Below are positions 1 through 8,477 of a DNA stretch of 50,815 bases, one piece after another. The translations under genes and the position numbers were made by a program. Location of the stretch: positions 1-50,815 of the forward strand of contig JABFFZ010000036.1 of the NCBI GenBank assembly GCA_013112725.1, written 5' to 3'. This DNA is from Chloroflexota bacterium. GTDB lineage: Bacteria; Chloroflexota; Anaerolineae; Promineifilales; Promineifilaceae. How positions within the stretch are numbered: position 1 is the first letter of the stretch; each line of letters begins with the position of its first letter. The notes under the pieces were generated by a model. The model made no database searches. It worked only from the letters and a program-made list of their open reading frames with translations, and had not been told where the DNA came from.

Positions 1-2
1 TC

Positions 3-110
3 AAGCAGGCCATTGAAGACTGTTTGGCGGAGGTGTCAGGCAAGTTCAAGGAGCAGTTGTCCAGCTTGCTTACGCTTAATTTTCAGACTTTGGAAAATGT
101 CAGTTTATGA
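3..110 (+). CDS. C-terminal tail of a protein cut by the window edge, possibly a transposase
   Basis: An open frame enters from the left edge and stops with TGA at 108-110, giving 35 residues that begin KQAIEDCLAEVS and end LLTLNFQTLENVSL. The polar helical stretch followed by an LLTLNFQ-like end resembles, from memory, tails of DDE transposases of the IS630 type. No catalytic motif lies inside the window, so this is only a suggestion. An overlapping frame that continues to 357 runs through repeats and is not believed. Confidence 0.35.
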   Translation, partial: KQAIEDCLAEVSGKFKEQLSSLLTLNFQTLENVSL

Positions 111-120
111 CCTTTTTCAG

Positions 121-497
121 TATAAAATGAATGCATTGGGCAAGACGGCCGTCCCCCTTACGGCCGTTCTTTTTGGGCGGTGGTGTGGAAGGTACGGCCG
201 TGACACGGTTGGTTGTAGGGGAGTACGGCCGTATAAAAGGAGCACATTGGGCAAGAGGGCTGTACCCCCTACGGCCGTTCTTTTCTGTGTGATGGTGGGT
301 ACGGCCGTGACACGGTTGGTTGTAGGGGAGTACGGCCGTATAAAAGGAACGCATTAGGCAGAACGGCCGTACCCCCTACGGCCGTTCTTTTTTGTGCGGT
401 GGTAGGGGTACGGCCGTATAAAAGGAACACATTGGGCGAGACGGCCGTACCCCCTACGGCCGTTCTTTTTTGTGCGGTGGTGGGGGCACGGGCGTGA
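121..497. repeat. Four-copy tandem array built from ACGGCCGT hairpins
   Basis: Units begin with TATAAAA at 121, 232, 339 and 417 and measure about 111, 107, 78 and 80 bp. Each carries an 'ATTGGGCAAG'-like stretch, then two ACGGCCGT copies (or near copies) facing each other across a C-rich loop and followed by a T run. The two longer units carry an extra segment with two more octamers. Twelve intact octamers lie in under 400 bp. No open frame here looks like a gene. Confidence 0.85.
360..393 (+). terminator. Terminator-like hairpin of the tandem array (best copy)
   Basis: The arms AGAACGGCCGTA (360-371) and TACGGCCGTTCT (377-388) pair perfectly over 12 bp around a CCCCC loop and run into a T tract to 393. 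Copies with shorter or imperfect stems lie at about 145-172, 256-284 and 438-471. The shape is that of a Rho-independent terminator reading left to right. Confidence 0.65.
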
Positions 498-503
498 CTC
501 TTC

Positions 504-2650
504 TCACCTGCTCCCCTCCTCTCCGTCTCCCTTTCCAGTTTGGTACAACACCCGGCCTTCCCGAACAAAGGCCAGGTTCACGTCCGCATCGTTGGACTCA
601 ACGGCCGTTGGCGACAGATAACGCAGGCGCATCTTGAGTCGGGCGCTTATCCGGCAGGTATCCGGCGCCAGATCCAGGCAGGCAGCCATGTCGTGGTAAA
701 TGCGCTGCACCAGGACAGGTGCGTCTGTGTCCCCCAGAATTTCCAGCGCATCCTGGTAATGGTTCATGGCTGCCGGGTAGTTACCCATCTGGCCGGCAAC
801 CTGACCCAACAAATAGACTGTCACCCCGGCCTGATAATCATCATCCAGATGGCAGTTAATGGGTAGGCTCTCTTCCAGTATTTGTCGGGCTTCTGCCAAA
901 TGCTGCAATTGCAGGCAGGCCCGGCCGATGTGGAGCAAGAGCGTACCCACGCTGCGTTGGTCATCCAACTTCTCAAAGGTATCCAGACTCTCATAAAACA
1001 GGGGCAAATAAACGGTCGGTTCTTGCCCCTGGCTTTGGTAAAGCAGACCCTGGTTACAGATAATCTGCGCCGCCATGTGCGCGTCGCCACTTTCCCTGGC
1101 CAGCACCAATGCCTGATGGTAACAATCAGCCGCGCCGGAGAAATCTTGCCAACGGGCCTTAAGCAGCCCCATTTTCTTCCAGGCATCCGCCAGGAAATGT
1201 TTATCTCTTGCTTCCCCCAAAGTGCGTTTTGTTGGCATAACGCCAGATATTGCCCGGCCAGGCGCCCGGCTTCATCTAGAGCATCCAGTTGCATGTGGAG
1301 ATACACCAGTTGCTTAAGGGATAAAATCTGCCCCACCGGATCATCTGCTTTTTGGGCAATGATCTAACCCTCTTGTATCAGGTGTCGGGCCGTGCCAAAG
1401 TGTCGCCGGGTAATGGCAAATTGGGCCTGGTGAGACATCAACTGCCCTACCACTAAACGGTCGGATTTTGGCTGTGCTTTCTGGTGGATGGCTTGCACGG
1501 CCGTGTGAAACATCCGCTCGCCCACCTCATCCCACCCTAGATAGTCGTGGAATAAGGCCAGTCGAAAACAGGCCCGGCCAACTAACTCTACTTGCTTTTC
1601 CCGTGCGGCCCACTCCCAGGCAGCCCATATCTGATGGGCATCAGCCTTAAATGTAGTTAACGCTTGCTGCTGTGTTCTTTCACCTGTACCTATTTCCAAC
1701 TGGCATAGCAGATGGTGAAATTGCTCATTAAGTGATACCGGTTCAGCGGACTGTTCAACAAGGGGAGGCGATACGGTATTGGCGAGAGTGGCTGTATGGG
1801 CGGTATAGGCGGCCACTTCGGCGGCCGTTTCCGCGGCCATTTCGGCATCCATTTGCCACTTTGTGATGGCCTTTTGGCGGCCTTCACAGATAGTCAAATA
1901 AAGATGCGTTGTCTCTGTTTCTGGTTCAATGTCCAGATCCTGGCGCAGCAGGCGGACACATTCATGGTATTGGTGCAGAGCGGCCGACCGGCTGCCCTGT
2001 TGTTCATAGAGGCTCATCAGGTGACGGTGAGCCGGTTCATGCAAAGGGTCCAGCGCCAACTAACGCCGGGCATATGCAACGGCCGTTTCCCACTCCTGCT
2101 GCTCTGTGTAAATATGCACCAACGTCTGGCACGCCTGGATCGCTCCCTGATGGAACTGCCGCCCCTGTGCCATCTGCCATTCATCAAACAGCGGGCTATC
2201 CCGCAAACCAAAACCGCTGAGAAACTCCCCACGATAAAGGGACAAGGCTGCGGCCAGCGCCACAGTTGTGTTTTGCGCCAGGTAGTGATGGAACTGGATA
2301 ACATCCACCCACAGGTTATGGTAGTGAACGCCGCCATTTTGTGGGGACAAGGGTTGCGCTAGGGCCGGCGTCAGGGACGGCGACAGGGATACAGTGGACC
2401 GGGTAGCCTGAAGGCAATCAGCGCCAGTGGCCTGGCGCAAGATAGACAGGGTACACCGCAGGGTATTTTGAGCGTCAGCGGCTGGCAGTTCCGGCCAGAA
2501 TAATGCCGCTAACTCGGCGCGAGTATACGGCTGGCGGTTGACGGCCAGGTAAACAAGTAAGGCAAGGGCTTTTTGAGTTTCAACGTGGACGGCCGTACCC
2601 TCCCGAACCAGGCGTGGCGTCCCCAGCAAATATAACTGCGTACTGGACAC
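504..2650 (-). pseudogene. Decayed SARP/BTAD-type transcriptional regulator with TPR-like repeats
   Basis: Reading from ATG at 2650, the N-terminus (LLGTPRLVREG..., winged-helix OmpR-like half, then a bacterial transcriptional activation domain) matches the SARP/AfsR family in layout. It is followed by TPR-like helical repeats for a total of about 715 residues. The frame is broken three times: TAG at 2060-2062 (after YARR), TAG at 1364-1366 (after LIQEG), and a frameshift near 1212-1224 at a run of five Gs on the coding strand. Translation across each lesion continues clearly homologous-looking sequence, so one gene was present. The usual NB-ARC ATPase domain is absent. Four ACGGCCGT octamers lie inside. 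Programmed TAG readthrough is possible but does not explain the frameshift. Confidence 0.8.
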
Positions 2651-2796
2651 GATATTGCTCTCCCATCAATTAACTGTTTTTGAACTGACAAGGCTATGAG
2701 ATTATCAATCCTCCCGATATTAGCTCCATTTACTCTCAAGAGAGTATCATAAGCGACGCCTGATGCAAAAGTTTGCACGATGAGAGCGTCCTGACG

Positions 2797-4410
2797 TTAA
2801 GGAGCGCGAAGCTGGTACACGGCCATGTTGTTGAGGCCTTGCTGCCGGGTAAGCGGAAATTCGGTGGTAAAACGCAGCGTGGCGCGGTCTGATTCGGTCA
2901 CGGCCGTATACAGCCACCCCGGCGCCGTCACCAGATAATCGGCGTCACTGTCCAGCACATAGGCGGACACGGCCGTTTCATCAGCCAGCAGCGGAATAAT
3001 CTCCGGCGTGATCAGACCGGCCAGATCGCGCAACGGCCGTTCGGCAAAATAACCTATGGCGCCAATGTCATGGGTGGCAATCACGGCATCCGGCGGCGTA
3101 TTCTCCGCCAGCCACCGCCCCACCGCCACCATTTCGCCTTCGATAATGGCGACGTCAGTGGCATAAGCCACCGCTCCTTGCAGCAAAAAAAAGAGCAGCA
3201 CAAAGCCAAAGGTGAACTGCGCCACTTTTTGCGCCAGCCACAAACCGCGCCCACCCCCTTGCCGCATAAAAAGCAGCAGCAGCCAACCGGCCAATCCGTA
3301 CAAAATCCACACCGGCAGCACGCCCAGCAGATAACGGCCATGTTGGTACGTCACCGGCAGCTTCCAGGCATACAAGAGTACATGCCCGCCCGCCCACCAC
3401 AACGGCAGCGTCCGCGCCAACTGCCGGTTGGCCCAATCCGTTTTGAGCGCCTGCCACCCGGCAAAAAGCAAACCGGGCAGCAGCAGCAAATGGGCGCTGC
3501 TCATGCCCTGCCAGCCATTGGCCGGGCCACCCAGACTCAACCAGAGCAACTGCGCCAGCCGCCAGCCAATAAACTGTTCCAGCAAGACGGCATATTCGGT
3601 TTGTTTGGCGGCCATCGTGTTCGGCCAGAGTGAGCCATTGGCCCAGTAATTAAACAGGAAATAGGGCAGCAAGGGGAGTACGGCCGTGCCCGCCACCACC
3701 AACACCCGCTTCCCCCGCGCCCGCCAATCCCCGGACGGCAAAATCAGCCCCACCAACACCAACATCACCAATACCACCCCCTCCGGACGGGTGAGGATGA
3801 GTAAACCGGAGAGAAAGCCGAGAAGGATCAGAGATTGAAGAGATTGAAGAGATTGGAGATTGGAGATTGGAGATTGGGAGATTGAGAGATTCCCCAATCT
3901 CCCAATCTCGCGGTGTCCCCACCGCCAATCTCCTAATCTCTCCTGTGACAAATACAAGGCCACAACTTGCATCCCCAGCGCCGCAAACAGCAGGGTTTCC
4001 ATGCCGCTGGTGGCCGCCCACAGCAGCGGCCACATCAAGACCAGCGTCAGCCCGGCCAACCAATCTTTAGCGGCCAGCGCCGGCCATAGTTGCCGCCAGG
4101 CGGCCATGGCCGCCCCGGCCAGCCAGAGCAGCGACAGGCCGCCCAACAGATAAGTCCAGAACAAATAAGGGATGCCCAACACATAACCGAGGGCGAGCAG
4201 CATTGTCCACAAGGGGGAGGTGGAACCGGCGCTGGAAACACCGGGGATGTATTCAAAACGGCCGTACCGCGCCAGGTTGCGGGCATACGTCTGGTGAATC
4301 CAGGCATCGTCCAGGGGAAAGCCAAACTGCCCCCCCGCCTGCGCCGAGACGCCCAGGAACACCCCTACGCCTACCAGACACGCCCCACCCACCATTACCC
4401 AACGCCGCAT
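2797..4410 (-). CDS. Membrane glycosyltransferase of the GT-C fold (PMT/ArnT-like)
   Basis: A 537-residue integral membrane protein with about ten hydrophobic segments. After the first segment comes FPLDDAWIHQTYARNLA, the Asp-rich first periplasmic loop typical of GT-C enzymes that use polyprenyl-phosphate sugars. Later loops hold LTRPEGVV and YQHGRYLL, and the C-terminal third is a soluble outward-facing domain. ATG at 4410 is chosen because AGGAGG stands 9 nt upstream; an in-frame start at 4470 would run through hairpin repeats. A block of GGAGATT repeats (3831-3940) is translated in frame as an extra loop between membrane segments. It is the last gene of the glycosylation operon, about 130 bp of palindromes after the previous one. 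Substrate unknown. Confidence 0.75.
   Translation of the reverse strand: MRRWVMVGGACLVGVGVFLGVSAQAGGQFGFPLDDAWIHQTYARNLARYGRFEYIPGVSSAGSTSPLWTMLLALGYVLGIPYLFWTYLLGGLSLLWLAGAAMAAWRQLWPALAAKDWLAGLTLVLMWPLLWAATSGMETLLFAALGMQVVALYLSQERLGDWRWGHREIGRLGNLSISQSPISNLQSLQSLQSLILLGFLSGLLILTRPEGVVLVMLVLVGLILPSGDWRARGKRVLVVAGTAVLPLLPYFLFNYWANGSLWPNTMAAKQTEYAVLLEQFIGWRLAQLLWLSLGGPANGWQGMSSAHLLLLPGLLFAGWQALKTDWANRQLARTLPLWWAGGHVLLYAWKLPVTYQHGRYLLGVLPVWILYGLAGWLLLLFMRQGGGRGLWLAQKVAQFTFGFVLLFFLLQGAVAYATDVAIIEGEMVAVGRWLAENTPPDAVIATHDIGAIGYFAERPLRDLAGLITPEIIPLLADETAVSAYVLDSDADYLVTAPGWLYTAVTESDRATLRFTTEFPLTRQQGLNNMAVYQLRAP
3831..3940. repeat. GGAGATT-family short tandem repeat inside a coding region
   Basis: About ten degenerate 7-9-mers (GAGATTGAA, GGAGATT, GGGAGATTGA) are followed by inverted copies (CCCAATCTC, CCAATCTCC), so the block can fold into a long stem. 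It lies in the GT-C gene and encodes a polar loop rich in Ser, Gln, Asn and Leu without breaking the frame. The same family recurs at 37454-37518. Confidence 0.85.
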
Positions 4411-4422
4411 GATGCCCTTCCT

Positions 4423-4536
4423 CCTGGGAATGAATTCCCAGGCTGATACAGCAAGTGCGCTAAAGCGCACTGTTGGAGTCCCATTCCAGTCTGCTTTAGC
4501 AGACTTTTTATATCAGACGCCGAATGCCATTCGGCG
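4423..4536. repeat. Cluster of four small palindromes between glycosyltransferase genes
   Basis: Four perfect hairpins stand in a row: 4423-4442 (CCTGGGAA...TTCCCAGG), 4454-4471 (AGTGCGC/GCGCACT), 4488-4505 (AGTCTGC/GCAGACT, followed by TTTTT, a terminator-like form on the + strand) and 4518-4536 (CGCCGAATG/CATTCGGCG). A hairpin of the same CCTGGG type recurs at 24208-24228, next to a second T-tailed hairpin, so this seems to be a mobile or modular REP-like family. Confidence 0.7.
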
Positions 4537-4543
4537 GCCGCTT

Positions 4544-6151
4544 TCATTGCGTTGGCTCCAGGGCGAACAGTTTGTACGCGCCAAACCGCTCCACCAGCCT
4601 GATGCCGGGAATGGCTTCTTCCGCGTAAACCGGCTTAAGCGGCGGCGGGTGCATATCGTCTAACACCAGATAATTGCCGCCATACCGCGCTGCCAATTGC
4701 AGCAGCACCTCCGGCGGTTCGTTGGGCACACTCAACGACGGCCGTCCCGTATGATAATAAAATCCCGGCGCATTCCCGGTAATGATGACGGCCGTGTCCG
4801 GCAGCACGGACCCAATCTGGCGCACAATCACCGGGTCAATATCCTCCGTCGTGCGCAATGTGCCCACACTGATGATGAGCGCCAGCGTCAGAAACATGCC
4901 CGAAAATATCTTTTTGGCCCGCTGTGGCTGCCAGTGGGGCAGCCGGGCGGCGGCAAAATCTACGGCGATGTCAATGCCTCCCGCCGCCAGCACCGTCATC
5001 CAGGGCCAGATGGCGGCCGAGGAATGGAGCAGTCCGCCACGCTGCCCCGGCCAGGTGAAGACCAGGCTCATAGCCGCAAACAACCCCAACGTATACCAGG
5101 TAAACGGCCGTAACAGCGGCCACTTGTCCGGCTGCCGCGCCCACTTGATCCAGGCCCAGAATATAAAAGGAAAGAGGAATAACAACGTGCTGACGGCAAT
5201 AAACGTTTGCGCGGCCAGATTGAGACCTTGCAACCGTGACTGCAATAAGGCGGGCCAACCGGCGGCCAGTAAATGTTGCAGGTCAAAGTGACGGCCGTAA
5301 GCAAAAATTTCGTTATATTGCGTCAGGAAAATGGTTTGTGTACCCGCGGTGGGCAGCGGTCGGCCAAATACCTCCATATTGTGGATGAACCACCAGCCCA
5401 TTACCAGCAAGTAACCGGCCAGCAGAAGGAGTAATTGAGTAATTGGGTAATTGGGTAACTTGTCCTGAGCCTTGTCGAAGGATGGGGTAATGGTGCGGCG
5501 GCGATGCCAGTCACGCAGGGAAAAGAGCCACATCAGGCCGCTGACCAACAAAAACAAGACACCGTCGGCGCGGGTCAGGTGGGCAGCCCCGGCCATAAGG
5601 CCCGCCAGCAGCCACCAGCGCCCCTGCTGGCGCACATGCCCCCAGGCCAGAAAGAGCAAACAGGCGCTGCCCGCCCAGGCAAAGGGGGTAAACGTGGTGG
5701 GCTGGTTGAGAAAGCGGCTGTAATAACCGCCAACGGCCGTGAACAAACAGGCCACCCACACTTGCCACCGCGCCTGGGTAAATTGCAGGCTGATCCCATA
5801 CGTCAGCAGCGGCAGCAGCCCCGCCAACAGCCAAAACGGCGCCTGCGCCGCCCGAAAACTGTCGGCAACAGCATACCCCGCCGCCGCCAGCAGCGACGGC
5901 AGCGGCATCCAGTACGAATGGCTGGGCGCAGGCAGCCCGGCAGGATCATCCAGATATTGCCAGATCACCTCTTCCGTAAAGCCATAGCCGCCCGCCAACC
6001 GCTGCCCATTGGTGGTGTAGTAATAGGCGTCCATATAGGACGGATGATCCATTTGCAGCGCCCAAAATCCCTGCATCAGCAGACCAAGCAACGCAATCCA
6101 TAACCAATCGCGTTTGATCCAGGCGGGATAGGGAGGTTGGGGTGTTGTCAT
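4544..6151 (-). CDS. Membrane glycosyltransferase of the GT-C fold
   Basis: A 535-residue membrane protein with many hydrophobic segments. The first loop reads HPSYMDAYYYTTNGQRLA, with the acidic residue expected after the first membrane helix of GT-C enzymes. A second loop region has HLTRADGVLFL, matching the LTRPEG motif of its downstream neighbour. The C-terminal soluble part holds NAPGFYYHTGRPSLSVPN. ATG at 6151 (MTTPQPP) is preferred over an in-frame start at 6205 whose extra N-terminus is translated repeat; no strong Shine-Dalgarno precedes it, so the start is uncertain. A GGGTAATT block and a CCTTCGACAAGG element (5430-5486) are translated in frame in a loop. Likely transfers a sugar from a polyprenyl carrier outside the membrane; acceptor unknown. 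Confidence 0.72.
   Translation of the reverse strand: MTTPQPPYPAWIKRDWLWIALLGLLMQGFWALQMDHPSYMDAYYYTTNGQRLAGGYGFTEEVIWQYLDDPAGLPAPSHSYWMPLPSLLAAAGYAVADSFRAAQAPFWLLAGLLPLLTYGISLQFTQARWQVWVACLFTAVGGYYSRFLNQPTTFTPFAWAGSACLLFLAWGHVRQQGRWWLLAGLMAGAAHLTRADGVLFLLVSGLMWLFSLRDWHRRRTITPSFDKAQDKLPNYPITQLLLLLAGYLLVMGWWFIHNMEVFGRPLPTAGTQTIFLTQYNEIFAYGRHFDLQHLLAAGWPALLQSRLQGLNLAAQTFIAVSTLLFLFPFIFWAWIKWARQPDKWPLLRPFTWYTLGLFAAMSLVFTWPGQRGGLLHSSAAIWPWMTVLAAGGIDIAVDFAAARLPHWQPQRAKKIFSGMFLTLALIISVGTLRTTEDIDPVIVRQIGSVLPDTAVIITGNAPGFYYHTGRPSLSVPNEPPEVLLQLAARYGGNYLVLDDMHPPPLKPVYAEEAIPGIRLVERFGAYKLFALEPTQ
5430..5486. repeat. GGGTAATT repeats plus a CCTTCGACAAGG element inside a coding region
   Basis: Three to four GTAATTGG/GTAATTGA units run from 5430 to 5459 and abut TTGTCCTGAGCCTTGTCGAA (5460-5479). 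This second motif, read on the other strand as CCTTCGACAAGG..., resembles a short sequence that I recall being dispersed in many bacterial genomes. The whole insert stays in frame ([16 protein letters not shown]) in a loop of the GT-C protein. Confidence 0.75.
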
Positions 6152-6160
6152 AGGGAGAGG

Positions 6161-6217
6161 GGTAATTGGGTAATTGGGTAATTGAGTAATTACCCAATTA
6201 CCCAATCACTCAATTAC
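6161..6217. repeat. GGGTAATT-family inverted tandem repeat between two genes
   Basis: Four GGTAATT(G/A) units are followed by four inverted units (TTACCCAA), allowing a stem of over 20 bp. The stop codon of the upstream membrane-protein gene (TGA, 6206-6208 on the minus strand) lies inside the block, and the next gene starts only 10 nt beyond it. The family recurs at 5430, 27954 and 45706. Confidence 0.85.
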
Positions 6218-7666
6218 ATTCATTCGCACATAAATCTGCGCCAATTCGTCCTGATACACTTGCTGCCACTCACCGCTGGCGGCCAAGACGGTCAGCAGAG
6301 GCGAATCACGTTCCATCAGCACATAGGTCACGGCAAAATCGTCCAGCGGTGCCCGCCACTGCGGGCCGGCGTCAAACGCCTGGCGGTAATAAAAGAGGAA
6401 GTCGTCGCCATACACATCGGCACGGCCGTCTACAAACACTGGCAATCCCCGCCAGATCAGATAACCGCCCCAGTTGTAACTGTTGTACCCGCGTTCCTGC
6501 GCCAACCCGTTGGCTTGCAGAAAATCTACCGCCGCCGCCGGATATTGGGCGGCTACGGCCGTCTCATTTTCCGCCACCTGATTGGCCGCCCAGCCCAACG
6601 CGCCCACAATGGCTACCACCAACGCGATCACGTTCAAGGTCGCCATCAGCCGGGTTGGTTGGGGTTCTTTTACGTCACCGCTGAGGATGGGGTGCACGGC
6701 CGTGCCCGCCAGCGCGCTCAGCCCATGCCGGGCAATAATAGGCGCAGCCACAATAGCAAACAGGGGAATATGCCGCGCCGAAAGCAGTCCCGCCGCCCCT
6801 GTGCCCAAAAAAAGCAGCAAATCGGTAAACGTCACCCGCCGCTGGCTAAAGACAAAACTCAGCACCCCTAACGCCAACATGCCCGCAAACGGCCAGAAAA
6901 AGGTCAGATGAAAATCGGGCGAGTGCCACTCTTGAATGTACGCTTGCATGGCCGAACTGCCCAGGGTGTAAAAGGGGTATATCCACAATTCCGGGCCGCT
7001 GGGGTTGAGCGCGGCTATGAGAAAACAGATCACGGTGATCACAAACAGGCGGCGAATGATGGGCCAGGGCAGGGTGCGCTCGTCTGTTTTTTGCCGCCAC
7101 TGCTGCGCCGCTTCCCCCACCACATACGTGCCCAACAGCACCACACCGAGCAAATACCCGCTGTGAAAATTGGCCCACAACAGCATAAACAGCGGCAGCA
7201 GCCACCACGTCCACAGTGGCAACTGCTTATCTTTGACGCGCTCTACCTGGAAGACAAACACGGCCGTAAACAACAAATTAAACATCTGTGGCCGCGCTCC
7301 CCAGACAATGGCCGAGGTAACAGCGGCTAATAACACCACAAAGGCAGCCAGGTACGGCCGTCCGGCGCAACTACCATACACCAACCCAAACGTCAGCAGT
7401 ACCAACACGGCCGTGCCCAGGATCAGCCCGGCAAAACCACCCGCCTGGTACACCAGCCACATCACCACCTGCGACAACCACTCGTGCGTCACCCAGGCAT
7501 GGTCGGGAACGGTAAATGAGAACACATCCAGGCGCGGGATGCCCTGTTGCCAGATGTACTCGCCCGTCCGCAGATGCCACCACATATCGGCGTCCAGCGT
7601 GGCGCGCACCCCCATCACAAAGAGGGCAACTAAAAACAATCCTTCAAATAGTCGGCGAATGCTCAT
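6206..7666 (-). CDS. Polytopic membrane protein, GT-C-like, with WWHLRTGE motif
   Basis: A 486-residue protein with about ten membrane segments. After the first helix comes ATLDADMWWHLRTGEYI, a motif shared by a large family of uncharacterised bacterial membrane proteins with GT-C-like topology. The C-terminal domain (NSYNWGGYLIW, VFVDGRADVYGDDF) lies after the last helix and resembles the outer soluble domain of this family. The start is fixed by context: ATG at 7666 overlaps the TGA of the upstream gene by four bases (ATGA), implying translational coupling. The stop is supplied by a GGGTAATT repeat. Catalytic activity is not established; a role with the neighbouring glycosyltransferases is inferred. 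Confidence 0.72.
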   Translation of the reverse strand: MSIRRLFEGLFLVALFVMGVRATLDADMWWHLRTGEYIWQQGIPRLDVFSFTVPDHAWVTHEWLSQVVMWLVYQAGGFAGLILGTAVLVLLTFGLVYGSCAGRPYLAAFVVLLAAVTSAIVWGARPQMFNLLFTAVFVFQVERVKDKQLPLWTWWLLPLFMLLWANFHSGYLLGVVLLGTYVVGEAAQQWRQKTDERTLPWPIIRRLFVITVICFLIAALNPSGPELWIYPFYTLGSSAMQAYIQEWHSPDFHLTFFWPFAGMLALGVLSFVFSQRRVTFTDLLLFLGTGAAGLLSARHIPLFAIVAAPIIARHGLSALAGTAVHPILSGDVKEPQPTRLMATLNVIALVVAIVGALGWAANQVAENETAVAAQYPAAAVDFLQANGLAQERGYNSYNWGGYLIWRGLPVFVDGRADVYGDDFLFYYRQAFDAGPQWRAPLDDFAVTYVLMERDSPLLTVLAASGEWQQVYQDELAQIYVRMNVIE

Positions 7667-8415
7667 ATCGGCTGCAAACGAGAGAATAATGGCGAACGGA
7701 TAATACCCCACCGGGTCAGGCGAAACAGCAGCGAAACCTTAAGGACGCCAAAACCATAAATGGTGGAATTTTTGAAGTTAATGGACGAAGAATCCTCCAT
7801 ATAAAGTGTGGGGCAGGTGATTTCGCCAATGCGATACCCGGCATAGATAATTTGCGCCAACATCTGGTTATCAAAGACAAAGTTATCGGAATTGTCCGCC
7901 AGCGGCAATTTTTCCAGAATTTCCCGCGTAAAACCGCGATACCCGGTGTGGTATTCAGACAATTTGTAGCCAATAATGAGATTTTGCAGTAACGTCAGCA
8001 CCCGGTTGGAGATGTATTTATAGAGCGGCATTCCCCCTTTGCGCGCCCCCACGCCCAAAATGCGCGAACCTAATACACAATCAAACAATCCCTCCGCCAT
8101 CAGGGAAGCCATAGCCGTGATCAGTTTAGGCGTGTACTGATAATCAGGGTGCAGCATGATCACGATGTCCGCGCCCAGTTCAAGGGCGGTGCGATAACAG
8201 GTCTTCTGGTTGCCGCCATAGCCTGTGTTTTGTTCGTGGACGATGGTGTGAATGCCCAATTCGCGGGAAACGTCCGCCGTGTGATCACGGCTGGCATCAT
8301 CCACCAGCACCAGTTCATCCACAATATCGTGGGGAATTTCGTCATAGGTGCGGCGTAGGGTTTGTGCGGCATTGTATGCCGGCATGACAACCACTACTTT
8401 TTTGCCTTTGATCAT
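7663..8415 (-). CDS. Family 2 glycosyltransferase (polyprenyl-phosphate sugar synthase-like)
   Basis: A 250-residue GT-A fold enzyme. VVVVMPAYNAAQTL begins the nucleotide-sugar domain, VDDASRDHT supplies the first Asp pair, and MLHPDYQY replaces the usual DxD with HPDYQ, as in the DPM1/DPG-synthase-like branch. YHTGYRGF follows near 165-172. The C-terminus is short and lacks clear membrane helices, so it probably works at the inner face of the membrane. It may load a polyprenyl phosphate for the GT-C enzymes encoded downstream. ATG at 8415; the end overlaps the next gene by four bases. Exact sugar unknown. Confidence 0.82.
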   Translation of the reverse strand: MIKGKKVVVVMPAYNAAQTLRRTYDEIPHDIVDELVLVDDASRDHTADVSRELGIHTIVHEQNTGYGGNQKTCYRTALELGADIVIMLHPDYQYTPKLITAMASLMAEGLFDCVLGSRILGVGARKGGMPLYKYISNRVLTLLQNLIIGYKLSEYHTGYRGFTREILEKLPLADNSDNFVFDNQMLAQIIYAGYRIGEITCPTLYMEDSSSINFKNSTIYGFGVLKVSLLFRLTRWGIIRSPLFSRLQPI

Positions 8416-8440
8416 AAAGTGTGACCTATCTTGGGGAAAG

Positions 8441-8477
8441 TAAGATATTGAGGCATTGGTAATATCCCAATATCTTA
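8441..8477. repeat. Hairpin carrying the stop codon of the methyltransferase gene
   Basis: TAAGATATTG (8441-8450) pairs perfectly with CAATATCTTA (8468-8477), enclosing a loop with a GGTAATA unit. The minus-strand stop TAA of the methyltransferase (8475-8477) forms the outer end of the stem. It could modulate readthrough between the two genes. Confidence 0.55.

Noticed and set aside
13..357. Open frame through the tandem repeat array
   Set aside because: Most of it is translated repeat DNA, and the opposite strand has equal-length frames of the same kind.
121..497. Tandem repeats considered as a CRISPR array
   Set aside because: Units are 78-111 bp, near identical throughout with no unique spacers of constant length, and no cas gene is near.
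1364..2062. Programmed readthrough of TAG (amber recoding) in the SARP gene
   Set aside because: A frameshift in the same gene and no other in-frame TAG in the window make decay simpler. Not fully excluded.
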